A stretch of 36,380 nt of DNA from Tetmemena sp. SeJ-2015 (lineage: Eukaryota > Ciliophora > Spirotrichea > Sporadotrichida > Oxytrichidae). Numbering within the stretch: position 1 is the stretch's first letter; each line of letters opens with the position of its first letter. Location of the stretch: NCBI GenBank assembly GCA_027382625.1, contig JAJKFJ010021436.1, positions 1 through 36,380 on the forward strand, given 5' to 3'. Below, one piece after another: positions 1 to 10,860 of this stretch. Position numbers and translations under genes: made by a program. Under the pieces are notes generated by a model. It ran no database searches. It was not told where the DNA came from and saw only the letters and a list, made by a program, of their open reading frames with translations.

Positions 1-480
1 TAAAAAATGTAAAAATTGAACAAATATGCTTATTTAGACTTTCATTTCTTTTAGAATTCATAATGAAGGCCCTCAAATTTTCACATATTAAATTTGTTAA
101 ATAAACTCAAATTTTAATGAAGCCAAATGATCCAATCTAAAAAACCATTAAATCAATCTAGTTAAGAGACTAGTATAAGTGATTTCAATGATGGCCACAA
201 ATAGCAAACTTAGAACTACGATATCTCATCACAGAAAAATGATAGCATTATAAACCAAAGTGATTCTTTATCTACGCTTCAAGATCTATCATTTGATATA
301 TTAATATAGGAGTTTAAATTTTTTCGATTTTCGGAATTTTCCTTTTTTAGATTTGTGAATCTGCGTTGTCTTAATTAAGTCTCTTCTGTAATTTTGGGAA
401 GCGTGTATTCAATTTTAAAATGATCATTAATATCATTCACTTTTTATCAAAAGTATAAATAGGTTATGGGTTTATTTTTA
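1..480. repeat. Left copy of ~500 bp direct repeat
   Basis: Nearly collinear with 8273-8785: both share the run AAATGTAAAAATTGAAC at the start and the word AGGTTATGGG near the end. This left copy is shorter by many small deletions, several of them around GATC/GAGCTC-like words, which is as consistent with poor read consensus as with real decay. It is in direct orientation with the right copy, so the two bracket the transposase region. No coding frame was seen in it. The repeat may extend left of the window. Confidence 0.8.
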
Positions 481-1700
481 CAAAAGAAGATTTAAAAAAG
501 ATTTCTTATCGAAATATTTTAAATTTTTTAAAAAAAAAAAAAAATATAATTTAAAAAAGAAAGAAGTAAAATGATGGAATAAACAATTTATATTTCTAAA
601 TTATTTCAAATTACTTTACTTTTAAATAAAAAAAATTTAAAAAATAAACTGGGATAAGAGTAAAGATATTGAGTCTCTTTTAGCATATTTTTTTTTTTTT
701 TAATTTTAAAATTTTACAAAAAATTGTTTTTATCTTGGTTTTTAACTATAGGTTAATTTTAAACTTTATATGGATTATTATAAAAATTCACCCAAAAAGA
801 GACTATTTAAACTTTTGCCTAAACTTATTTTTACTAAAATTTTATATTTATTTTTTCCCTGAAAGTTTTTTGATAAAAATTTATTAGTAGGGGTAGATGA
901 AAAATTTAAATTTATTAAAATTATCTTTTAAAAATTATTTTCATTATCTTTTTTAAACATTGAAGGAAAAAAAATTTTTATCTTTTATAAAAATGTTTTA
1001 AAAAAAATTTCTCTAAATTTTTTCCCAATAAAGAAAATAAAATTTTTTTTTTTTTCAAAAAAGCTTTAAATTAAATAGATTTTAAAAAAAATTTTACTTA
1101 AAAAAATTAAATTTAAAAATTAAAAAATATTATTTTAAAATTTTTTAAAAAAAAAGAGTAACACCCTGGAACAATGACATTTATATTCTAATAATTTATT
1201 TATAGAAAAAAATTATAAAATTTCTTTAATTTTCTCTTTTTTAGAAAATTAATTTTTTTTAACAAACAAATATAATTAAAATTTTATTTACTCTTTTGAT
1301 TGATCTAAAATTTATTTTTTAATTTATTTACAATAAATTATTAAAATATTTAAATTTAAATTTAAAAAAACAAAATTTTTTTTAAAAAATTTAAAATTAT
1401 AGTTCATTTTTTTAAAATTTTTTTAAAAAAAAAATTAATAATTTTTTTCTATTTAAATTTAATTTTTAGAAAAAAGAAAAGTTTAACAAAACTTAATTTT
1501 TACGAGAACATTTAGAGTCGTCTTTCTTTAAAAATGACCCGGTTAACCTTTTTATTAAGAAAGCTTTTCTAAATTTTACTTTTTAAAAAAATTGAGTTGT
1601 TTTATTAAAAAAAAAAGAATGTAGAAAAGATAAGCAAAAATTAAAAAAAAAAATAAAGTTAAATTTAATGATTAATTAATTTATAAATTCAGTTTTAAAA
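481..1700. other. AT-homopolymer stretch without genes
   Basis: Long alternating A and T runs, almost no codon-like structure, and a few islands of normal sequence such as around 1155-1200 and 1500-1560. The word AAAATGACC at 1533-1541 recurs just after the right repeat at 8782-8790, which suggests that the left repeat once continued here and was expanded or mis-assembled. I see no gene. Treat base-level detail with caution. Confidence 0.6.
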
Positions 1701-1876
1701 AAATTTTTTATAATTTCACTAAAATCCTTGCAAAGAATGGAAGATGGGAAATAAAAAAAATAAAATTTTTTTTTGAAATATGAATAAACCTGGTTGTTCT
1801 TTTTTTAAATTTGTGAGGTTTAAAACTTTAGAAATTTTTGTTTATAAAGATTCAGTAATAACTTGAAGACGAAGTT

Positions 1877-2527
1877 ATGTCAGATGAAGAAGATATTCCT
1901 TAATAAAAGGCAGAGCCTGAAAAGCCATAAGAAGAAATAGTTCAATTCAATCCCGAAGAGCCTGTAGAGCAAATAGATAAGGAAGTAGATTAAGCGTAAA
2001 TCAATACTCCCCCAATTTAAAAGGAAGAAAAAGCACATGTAGAAGAGGAAGTTAAAGTAAAAGCAGTACCTGAAGAAGAGAAAGGAGAGAAAAGTAATTA
2101 GAATGTGATATAACTTTCAATTTTAGAATTAATAGCCCAAAAACTCGCAGAAAATCCATATGTGAAAAGCCTTTAAAAGGATGATGTAAAAGATAAGGCA
2201 AAGGTATAAGCTAAGAGAACTATGGATTAGATTACTAAGAGCGATGAGAGATCAAGGTCAAAGAGTAAAGAGTCTCAAAAATCAAGAAAACGTGGAAGAC
2301 CCAGAAAAGTCATAGCTGATAATACATCCATTGAAGAGTATTTTGATGAAATACCGAAGTGAGTTCAAAAAATGAGGGAGAAATCATTTGCTAATACTTA
2401 CAAAGAGTTTTCTGAAGATGAATTAGAGATGGATGAGTACTTGAGAATAATTACTCTAAAGCAATAAGGCCTTATGAGGAAAGGCAACGAAAGAGGAATG
2501 AGAGACAATCATAGAGGGAGAAGATGA
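1877..2527 (+). CDS. AT-hook protein of the transposon, split by an in-frame UGA
   Basis: With UAA/UAG as Gln, an ATG at 1877 opens 161 codons ending in TGA at 2360-2362. The same frame then stays open for another 54 codons to TGA at 2525-2527. The N-terminal two thirds are acidic and rich in Glu, Lys, Pro and Gln. Near codons 137-144 is the AT-hook core RKRGRPRKV, preceded by a Ser/Arg/Lys-rich stretch, which predicts minor-groove DNA binding. The tail after the UGA is again charged and Arg-rich (MRKGNERGMRDNHRGRR), so it is probably part of the same protein. It lies just upstream of a coiled-coil ORF and a transposase. A small basic or DNA-binding ORF accompanies the transposase in ciliate telomere-bearing elements (TBE), but homology to that ORF was not tested. 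The frame is open upstream of 1877, so the start is not certain. Confidence 0.65.
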
Positions 2528-2626
2528 TTTCAAAATTAATTTCTTAAAAAACTTAACCCCATTCTATATATATACAATGAATCATCTTATAGATTCATTA
2601 TATTAGGGATATATTGGTGAGTATAA

Positions 2627-3681
2627 TCAGAAGTCTTCATCTTCATTTCTTATATTCATTGAGCTCATATGATTTAAAAGCTGCTCATTTTCTGATCTAA
2701 GTCTTCTCATTTACTCTTCCATTTACGCATGCTACTGAATAGATCTCTTAGCAGAAATAAGGAAGCCTTATTTATCTCTTTTGAGAGCTTCTTCCTCTTC
2801 TTTTACTTCTTCCATTTAGCTGTAAGTACGCTTTCTTCTAGCTGATTCCTTAATTAAATTCACAGCTTTTCCTCTTTCAGCTATATAAGTTATATATACA
2901 ATCAATTATTACTGCTAAAAGATAGGCATCTAGATAATGCATCTACAAATTCTGGCCTCATTTCTATAACAAGATCTCTGTTATGCTCTAATTTATTCTT
3001 CCTTTCGGTCATAACTTAATCAATTTTTCGCTAAAAGCCTTCTTAATCTAATGTATATAGAAGATTGCAGATCCATTATCTATCTAAATGAACCCAATCT
3101 CTTTCATCAGGAAGGTATTTAAGTGATCTTGGCTTTGCTTTAGCGAAATCAAGAAAGTCTTATACAGTAAGGCCATCAACTTAAGGTACTGCCGCAATCT
3201 TTACTTGATCACGCTTTAGATACTATATAAGATTGAATAAAGTGAGTAAATCAATTACTTCTTTTTAAGCCCTCAATATTTACTTCAGAAAATAGATATT
3301 TGTGGAATCAGATTTGGGAAGAAATGCCTAACAGTCTTAAGTAAGGAAATTATAGAGCTCTCTTTTGCTTTTGCATTTAGCTGAAAGCTCACTTATGCTT
3401 ATGCTTTATAATATAGTTGAATCCATAATTAGTATTAATATACTTCTATAGTGAGCCTTTATATACTGCAGATATGATTCAGGAGTTGCTATATACTTCC
3501 TAATTTAGAAGTTTATTAAGAGCTTAAGGAATTCCTTTGGTGCTAATAAGATTTCTCTATAGAGATTTCCTCTAGAGAAGAAAAGAATTCCATAATAACA
3601 TCCTAAATAAGCATTATAATAGTAACAAAATTAATATGCTTAATTAAGCTAAGAAGATACAATATAATATGGGTGACTCAT
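2627..3681 (-). CDS. Coiled-coil accessory ORF of the transposon, one frameshift
   Basis: Reads leftward from ATG (complement of 3679-3681), with an in-frame ATG three codons earlier. Frame one runs 259 codons to a TGA at 2902-2904. A second frame overlapping it from about 2935 runs to TGA at 2627-2629. Together they give about 350 residues if one frameshift near 2905-2940 is bridged. The first part has Tyr- and Leu-rich segments and the motif RPEFVDALS near the junction. The second part is a charged coiled coil (QMEEQMRRLRSENEQLL) with an acidic end. The start codon overlaps the start of the divergent transposase. I do not recognise the family. Its position suggests an accessory protein of the same element. 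The frameshift could be a sequencing error or decay. Confidence 0.6.
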
Positions 3682-5201
3682 CTTTTTCATCAGATTCCAA
3701 TTTATCAAATGATAGTTCATCAAACTCTTCAAATTAGGCTAATCATAGTGAGAATTATGTTACGACAAATATGCTTCATCAATTAAATCTCACTGTATCT
3801 GACATTTTAATAGAAGATGTAACAACAAAAGACATTCAACGCTTCTATTAAAGAGTATTGAATAGACTTGAATAAACTCAATTAGCAAACTTCATTATAG
3901 ATCCACTAGCTTAATTTCTTAAATACAAAGATGATTCTGAAGTAGACACTCTAATAGATGGCTAGCAAGTAAAGTAATTAGCCTCAAAGATTTTAAAGCT
4001 TTATGTGGCTTATAAATAATCTGAATAGTAGCCTTAATCAGGTAAAAAGGGTGATCCTAATATAGACTTCAAGAGACTTGAAGCAAGAGTCTATAATAAT
4101 CATAGATAGAGCAGAGCTATTAAACTTTTTGATAATAAGCATGCATATGAGAGCTTTATTCCTAAGAGAATTCAAAAGAAAAGAAGAAAAGAGGATGATA
4201 AGGAATATAAGTTAATTAGATTAGAAAGACTTTGCAAGAATCTTTATCTTAAAGAGAATTTAAGTTAGAAGTAAGTTTAAAAGAGACTTGGGGTATCAAT
4301 GTTCTAAGTCTGATAGATGCTTGAACTTCCAGAGAAGATTCCTAAATTTAGAATGTTAAAGAAGAATCATCATAAGAAATTTAAGAAGCTTCATGAAAGA
4401 GGATAAAGCCATATAGTTTAGCTTCTTAAAAATACAGCTTTTCCACTTCATTCATCTGATATTCAAACTAGCTTAATAAAGAATGTACAACTACATCTTT
4501 CAACTTAGATGATAAGAAGATATTTGAAAGAAGAATTAATGCTCAGTTTTAAATAGATAAAGTAAATAAGCAATCTTCATAATAATAGAAGTAGTAAGAT
4601 GCAAAGACAGTATGCATCAAGTAAATTCATAGAGTTATTAAGTGAAGGGAAAAGACTTATTAATATAGATGAATCTTGCTTGAGTGAAACATTCTCTAGA
4701 AGGAGAGGATGGACAGGTCCTTACATAAAGAATATGGTTACTAACTCTCAAAGGCTAATAAAAATGAATTTGATAATTGGAGTATCTAGCAAAGGAGAGC
4801 TTTTCTATACTGTGAATAGAGGCTCAACGAATAATAATTCATTCCTTTACTATATATGTAAACTATGCTTAACCATGGATAGAATAGATAGAGACTGGAG
4901 ATCAAATACTGTATTAGTGCTTGATAATGCTAGATATCACAGGAGCAAAGAATTGATGTCTGCATATAATTAATTGAAGCTCTCTATATTATTCCTTGGT
5001 CCTTATCACTTCAAGTAAGCGCCAGCTGAGCTCATGTTCTCATGGATTAAAAGCAAGAACTTGAATCCTCTCAATAGTAGAGCTGCATCTAGGTAAGTTA
5101 AATGCGCTTAATTCATTTAGATGCTAATGGCCTGCATTCATGAAAGAAGTAGGGATGACTATTAGCAGAATTAATCAAAGCTTTATTAAGCGCTGCTTTG
5201 A
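3669..5201 (+). CDS. IS630/Tc1/mariner-superfamily DD34E transposase
   Basis: Open for 510 codons in ciliate code except for one TGA at 4311-4313 (codon 215). The N terminus is Ser/Asn-rich. A helix-turn-helix-like segment (SQKQVQKRLGVSMFQ) lies at about codons 199-213. The C-terminal RNase-H-like core has first Asp in NIDES (codon 334), second Asp in LVLDNARYH (codon 419) and Glu in QAPAELMFSWIK (codon 454). The 34-residue Asp-Glu spacing and the LGPYHF...PAE context are typical of the Tc1/mariner/IS630 superfamily, to which ciliate TBE and Tec elements belong. It would cut and join element ends in the nucleus. In Oxytricha, TBE transposases also take part in programmed DNA elimination (family knowledge). 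The open frame extends upstream of the chosen ATG. The in-frame UGA marks either a damaged copy or a sense UGA. Confidence 0.85.
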
Positions 5202-5985
5202 TCATGTCCTTACTGCGGCATTAGAATCAATATGTTTAAAAAACATTTGAGAATATATTCATTTTCATTAATAAAATTCATTTTATCTTCTTACTCTTTT
5301 CATTTTTTGGGGTTTCGAGGTTGGTATGGGGTTGAAATCAATTCATTTGAAATATAATGATATTCAATTTCTAAATATAAGTTCTCTCATTTATCATAAT
5401 GAAATAAATAAATATAGTTATGACTAATTTTGCTGACTTAATATACAGAATAAAGATATCTTTTATCATAAATTTATTTAGTAGAATTTAGCTAAAACAA
5501 TTATCCCATTTAAATAAATTGATATGAGTATTCATAGAGATAATTAATCAAGTAAATATCAATATCATTATCTTGTTTTCATTTCATTTGCAATTAAATT
5601 AATCAATTTTCAACTTATATATGCATTAAAATATATAATTTCTTATAAAACTAGTTTATAAATAGCAAAAACCCCAAATTTTTAAAAGTATAGGAAAGAA
5701 AATTGATAACTTTTAGTTAATTCAGAATCAAATGAAATGTATATTATAAAAGCTTTATAAACTTACTTATTGATTAACCTATAAACTATACATTATACTA
5801 ATGGATTTAGAGATTATAATTTAAAAGAACTTCTAAACTTCATCATGTAAGACATTGTTATATATAAGTTGAAAAAATATATCGGTATCATATAAAGTTA
5901 CAATTCTTTTATATATTTACTTTATTCAATATAAAATTCATGAGATCGATATCGTGATTTGTAAAATAAGATAATAATATGATAA
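5202..5985. other. AT-rich non-coding stretch with two C4A4-like words
   Basis: No convincing frame on either strand. TTTTTTGGGGTTTC at 5313-5326 and AAAAACCCCAAATTT at 5668-5682 are short inverted telomere-like words. Hypotrich telomeres are C4A4/G4T4, and TBE ends carry such repeats. These could be worn element-end remnants, but each is only one unit long. Confidence 0.3.
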
Positions 5986-5989
5986 GCAG

Positions 5990-7602
5990 ATAATCATCAT
6001 GCAGAAAGATTATAGAATATAAGGATTAAATAGCAGAAGAATAAATATAAGACTTTTAATGAACTTATACATTCAAATTTTGATAGTTACTCTATTCTTA
6101 TAGAGAAGTGTAATAGCATTTATAATAGATAATTCTATAGGTTGCTCTATGATTAAGGTAGAAGTATCTCAGGATCTTTAAATACATTATATATTCAGCA
6201 TTGAAATACTATAGTTTAATAAAATAGCAGGTTTCATTATTTGAAGAATCATATTCAACGCTAATATGATCTCTTTATATTTAGAAATTCTGAAATAAGA
6301 TAGGCTTTGGGTAATTAATTAATGAGCCTCAATAATTTATGTTATAGATAGATGGTCTCTTATTCATAGTAACATATGAATTGATATAAGTATATAATGC
6401 TCTTTGGATATACAGCTTGAAATTCTTCATTCTATTCTATTAATACTTGAGAGGAATTCAATATAGATAACATAGTTATATCAATTAAAATGAGATATTT
6501 ACTTTAGATAGCTAAATTACTTTAAAAATCTGAGCACTAGACTACTTAGATATTTGCCAAATATCCACACTCTATATTATAAGTATGTATTATTACTCTC
6601 TCCTATGTATACTTGAGAGTTGCTGTATCTTTGGCGAGAAGAATAGACTATGATATCTTTATAGATAAAATGGATCATAAGAGAAAGCTATATGAAAGAA
6701 TATTAATTTAGGTTTTTCTATCACTTAGCCATAGATTATCCTAAGCTTATTATGAAACTCACTTACTTCACTATACAATACCATTTGAGAATCTTTAATT
6801 ATTATTGAGAAGATAATCAATAAATTCGCTTTCTTATATCATACTCTTCTTATCTAAACAAATTTTGATAAATATGATTAGCATTAATAAGTAAATTTAA
6901 TAATTCATTGTTATATATCATATGATGTATCTATTCCTATTAATTTTTCAAAGATTTCCTTTGAGAAGTGAAAAATAGAAATATATTGAACTTGATATAT
7001 GGTTTAATTAAACTAATTGATAGTAATACAAGAGTCATATTGATAATAGTTGTTCGATGATAGTTTTACAAATTAATGAGACAGTTTATAACTAGTATAA
7101 AAGTTGCATATATAATTCATAACATTTAAGAAGCTCATGCTGAGATCAAATAAGTTATATCGAAAAAGATTAATTTAATCTAACTCACCCTAATTAAGAT
7201 AGTGAAACTTATTTCATTGCTAATATTGACTCCTTAAAGTCTATAAGAGTCGCAAAAAGCTTATAAGAGTTGAATATAATACTAATTTATTTAATTCATT
7301 CGATATATTATAGATAAGATAAAACAAGGAAATCTATATATCTGAGTTGTAATAAACAAAAATGTTTCATGAAAAGTTATATTTAAATGTGATATTTGAA
7401 TTATCTATTGAAAAAGAGGATTATAATTTAAGAATTGGAAAACTATATATTCATTTAGAACTAATATGAATGTCAATCCTTATAATAAATGAGTTAATAT
7501 AAAAAACTTAAAAATGTTCAAATCTAAAAAGCTATAGAAAGCATAGGACACTTATATAGTTTTTTTTCTTACAGAGTAATTTCTAATTTATCTTCTTAAT
7601 GA
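5990..7602 (+). pseudogene. Decayed coding-like region, possible third transposon ORF
   Basis: One plus-strand frame shows protein-like runs over most of 1.6 kb, but it is crossed by about nine TGA codons, and a second frame looks better around 6790-6970. Better stretches include about 6430-6790 (Ile/Arg/Lys-rich, e.g. IDKMDHKRKLYERIL) and about 7150-7330 (NQDSETYFIANIDSLKS). At this base composition one TGA per about 55 codons is expected by chance, so the TGA count alone is what a random frame would give. It sits between the transposase and the right direct repeat, where a further element ORF would be expected. I do not assign a function. Confidence 0.3.
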
Positions 7603-7739
7603 TATTTATAGTTTTTTACTTCTTATTTTCATTATATATTTTATATATAAGATCAATATATGAATGAATCTAATATATGAATAGACGATTTATATATAGA
7701 ATGATTTATATTAAAATATAATATATTTATTATATATAT

Positions 7740-8230
7740 AGATTTTAATAGTAAAATTTTAGTGCAAAAAAGTACCAAAAAAGTGCTAAAAAAAGTCATT
7801 TTTTCAGATTTTCATCAAATTTTATTGCATAGATAGATGGGGCATAGGCGATTTATTTTTGACATACCTGAGGGATTTTGGCGGAAAAGCCTAGAAATGG
7901 GTGAAAAATGGTGATTAATGCAATTTTTTCCCAGAAAAGTACTGATTTCATCGAAAAAAATTTTGTCCTTTCTTAAAACTGAGTGCATAGACAGATAGAG
8001 CATAGTCGATTTATAAGGCGGTCGACTTCGTCCGACAAGAAATTCGCACGGGAAGGCCTTCAAAAATGCAAAATAAAGTGAAAAAAACGCATTTTTTCGC
8101 CATTTTTTACACATTTTTAGCACTTTTTTCGCCATTTTTAGCACTTTTTTAGCGATTTTTATCACTTTTTTCATCAAATTTTGCATAAAAAATGATAAAA
8201 AATTGTTAATTATTTTAATATTAAAATTCA
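7740..8230. repeat. Minisatellite-like region with a 30 bp word repeated 158 bp apart
   Basis: The words at 7827-7856 and 7985-8014 (beginning GCATAGATAGATGGGG and GCATAGACAGATAGAG, both ending CGATTTAT) match closely. Between 8100 and 8180 a short motif TTTTTAGCACTTTTTT recurs at 10-21 bp spacing. A minus-strand frame through 7815-8231 gives a repeat-driven Lys/Val/Leu pattern and is probably not a gene. The block ends at the right direct repeat. Confidence 0.55.
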
Positions 8231-8272
8231 TAATTTATATTTAATTTAATTAAATAATCATAAAAACTATAT

Positions 8273-8785
8273 GAAAAATGTAAAAATTGAACAAATATGC
8301 TTATTTAGACTTTCATTTCTTTTAGAATTCATAATGAATGAGCCTCAAATAGAATTTCACATATTAAATCTTGTTAAATAAGAGCTCTAGATTCTAATGA
8401 TATGTTCCATATATGTTATCTCGATAGTCTGAAAAAAATCCATTAAGATCTAATCTAGTTAAGAGACTAGTATAAGTGATTTCAATGATGGCCACAAATA
8501 GCAAACTTAGAACTACGATATCTCATCACAGAAAAATGATAGCATTATACAACCAAAGTGATTCTTTATCTACGCTTCAAGATCTATCATTTGATATATT
8601 AATATAGGATGTTTAAATTTTTTCGATTTTCGTGAATTGTCCTTTTTTAGATTTGTGAGATCTGCGTTGTCTTAATTAAGTCTCTTCTGTAATTTTGGGA
8701 AAGCGTGTATATCATATATAATGATTTTAAAATATCTATTCACTATTTATCTAAGTATATAGGTTATGGGGTTTAATATAAAAAT
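8273..8785. repeat. Right copy of ~500 bp direct repeat
   Basis: Direct-orientation partner of 1-480 and the longer, cleaner copy. Shared long words include TTAGACTTTCATTTCTTTTA, GATGGCCACAAATAGCAAAC and TTAATTAAGTCTCTTCTG. The start-to-start distance is 8.27 kb. Just downstream the kinase array begins, so this repeat marks the left border of the array. It is non-coding as far as I can see. Confidence 0.8.
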
Positions 8786-8884
8786 GACCGGTTATAATTT
8801 TGTTAGAATTGTAAAGAATTGAATTTATATTTATTCTAATTTTTCCAGCTCAAGTATAGTGAAAATGTTGAAAAGATGAGTGCA

Positions 8885-9370
8885 GATTATGGTATGCTCC
8901 GATGCCGTGAGGAAACAGGAGAACTTCTCAAGTCATAACGAAGTAGAGTGAGTAAGTTTTAAGACTTTCATGCTGCATTCCTGAAGTCAATTTAAAGGGT
9001 TTTGCCAAATTCTTTTTTCCTCATAATGAAATTAGAAGGTGCCACTTATAAAAAAAGTTTGCATGTTTAGCAAGAAGTCTTTAGAAATTCTTTCTGCCTC
9101 CAAGTTTAACCACCATGGTGATGTACAATATTTATGAGAAGCACTAAAAAGGGGAAAGAGAAAAACAGAGCAAGAGAGGAGAAGGGTGTCAATCATTTCA
9201 AATTCAATCTTTTTCCTTGCTTTTTATATGTAAGAGATGAAATGCTCTACAGTCTTAAAAGTGGTATCATTGACTGCGTATGATCTCAGATGGAATTATT
9301 AAGGTTACACATATCTTTTATTTATACTCTGAAAGATTTTAAGCCCTCATTTATGGTTAAATTATTAAAA
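8885..9370 (-). pseudogene. Family-A coding block, worn copy
   Basis: Alignable with 19190-19690. Shared minus-strand words translate to segments such as NFIMRKK near 9020-9040 (NYIMRKI in the other copy) and a Trp/Leu/Asn motif near 9115. Frames change several times within 500 bp, so the copy is either decayed or interrupted by short IESs. It lies directly downstream of a kinase N-terminal remnant. The family is unknown. Confidence 0.4.
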
Positions 9371-9379
9371 ATTACGACA

Positions 9380-9502
9380 CAAAATTTTCCCTTCCTCTTG
9401 GATTCAACAAACTTTGATTCCTAAAAGATAAAGCTTTAAATAATTATGAAACTAATCTCCGAGTATTTTATCTTTAAATCTTAGTGAAATAGAAGATAGC
9501 AT
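9380..9502 (-). pseudogene. Kinase N-terminal remnant (copy 0), truncated
   Basis: Minus-strand sequence from ATG (complement 9500-9502) gives SSISLRFKDKILGDQF, then an AT-rich interruption, then FVESKRK. This is the conserved opening of HK1-HK3, interrupted at the same codon. AGTTT repeats flank the interruption. The rest of a kinase is missing: family-A sequence follows instead, then the direct repeat and the transposon region. This is the truncated left end of the array. Its divergent partner C0 begins 160 bp away, the same spacing as in the intact pairs. Confidence 0.65.
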
Positions 9503-9662
9503 AGTTATTATGTAGTTTATATATGTGTATTTGTTAGTAATTCTATTTCTCTAATTTAAACTTTAATTTATTATATTCCTATTTCTCATCAATTTAATCC
9601 TTTTTTAAATATTCAATAATATTATTTATGAATGAGACTCTCTGTTTTATATATGATTTATA

Positions 9663-10150
9663 ATGAAGGCACATATTAATTTGAATGAAAGAGTATTTTA
9701 CAAGACTTACACTCTTGAGGAGATGAACTATGAACAGGCTTTTATACAACTTCGGAGATGAAGTACACTCTAATACTAATCCTTTAAAGCAACTGGATTT
9801 ATTTATAAAAACACAGCTTTAAATAAAGAAAGCTTATTAGGATCAGGGAGTATTAACAGAGAGTAATGTAAAAAATGATCTTTCATCTGCACTTCTTTTG
9901 CTTCACTAACAGTTTAGACAGAAAACTTAAGATGATGATATTTAAGAAATTTTTATCAAATGGATGAAAAGGTTAAGGAGAGATATTAGGATACTGGGCT
10001 TTAAATCATTTTACTAGTCCTGATTTCATACAACAGAGAAAACAATCTCTCCTAAAGATAGCTTTAATTACTGCTTAAAGTAGACTAGAAATTATTTAGA
10101 ATTTATATTGGAGATTTTAAGCAAACTAAATGCTTATAACCTATTAAAAA
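9663..10150 (+). pseudogene. C-family gene, copy C0, frames broken
   Basis: Starts at ATG 9663 with a conserved opening (NLNERVFYKTYTLEEMNYEQ). It shifts frame near codon 32 and then continues as TNPLKQLD, QIKKAYQ, LSSALLLLHQQFRQKT and DIRILGFKSFYQS to a TGA at 10021-10023. Homology to C3 continues after that TGA (TISPKDSFNYCLKQT against TSPKAQFQTLLKET). Family members lie head-to-head with each kinase start. No known domain is recognised. The protein is small, charged, predicted soluble and of unknown role. The break near 9752 is a one-base difference from C3 and may be a short IES, decay or error. Confidence 0.55.
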
Positions 10151-10775
10151 AAGCTTTATTTTCATTTGGGAGAAAGAAATATTTAATTTTCATATTAAAT
10201 AAAAAGAGATATTAAATTATTAACAACTAAAATCAATAATAAAATACTAATTTATTTATTAGTGAGAGAACTTGAAAATGTATTTTATATATATTTTAAT
10301 AAGAATTCTTTAATTTATATTTTTGCCTAAATTGTGATAAATTTTATATTGTGGAAAGGAATTAATTATCTCTTATAAGCATACAATCTTTATTGTGAGA
10401 AAACATAAATGAGGGTAATTAAATTATTGATTTTAATATGTAAAATGAACCCTCAGTTATAATGCTATTTTTATTTCTATTATTTTTATACATTACGAAA
10501 ATTAGATTATCAGGCTCACCATATTTTGTTAATTCTGTTTTAGAAATTCTGTATTTTATTTAATTTTAGTAAAAATTAATAAATTTCTTCCTTGAATTCT
10601 AATGTAAAAAAATATCAAACCAAATTTCAGAACATATTATTAGATCATAATCCCTAATGCGACTTAAATTATTAATTTTTTGTTAAGCTTTTCAAACTCG
10701 CATAATCTTTAGTAATAAAAATGTTCGCACTTTCATATAATTATGGTTAGCTCTAATATTTTTTAAATTATCTTA
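10151..10775. other. Intergenic AT-rich stretch between C0 and HK1
   Basis: No convincing gene. The 11 bp word CAAAATATGGT (minus strand) occurs both at the HK1 C-terminus and again near 10520-10545, followed there by a short open stretch. This could be a long IES with an 11 bp pointer or a worn duplicate of the kinase end. Confidence 0.35.
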
Positions 10776-10830
10776 AAATTTTGTCTATCATGTTTATTTT
10801 ACGAAAACCATATTTTGCTAATACTGCTCT

Positions 10831-10860
10831 CAAAAAAAGTAACTATTTTTAAATTGCTCT
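10831..10860 (-). other. HK1 IES, C-terminal site (30 bp, pointer TGCTCT)
   Basis: TGCTCT at 10825-10830 and 10855-10860. Excision joins AQLRA to VLAKYG. Confidence 0.82.

Noticed and set aside
7815..8231. 138-residue minus-strand open frame, Lys/Val/Leu repeats
   Set aside because: It is produced by the minisatellite and polypurine repeats. It has no domain and its repeat units differ in length without keeping codon phase.
1..8785. LTR retrotransposon, suggested by the long direct repeats
   Set aside because: The interior has a DD34E transposase and no reverse transcriptase, protease or integrase. The repeats lack LTR-type ends.
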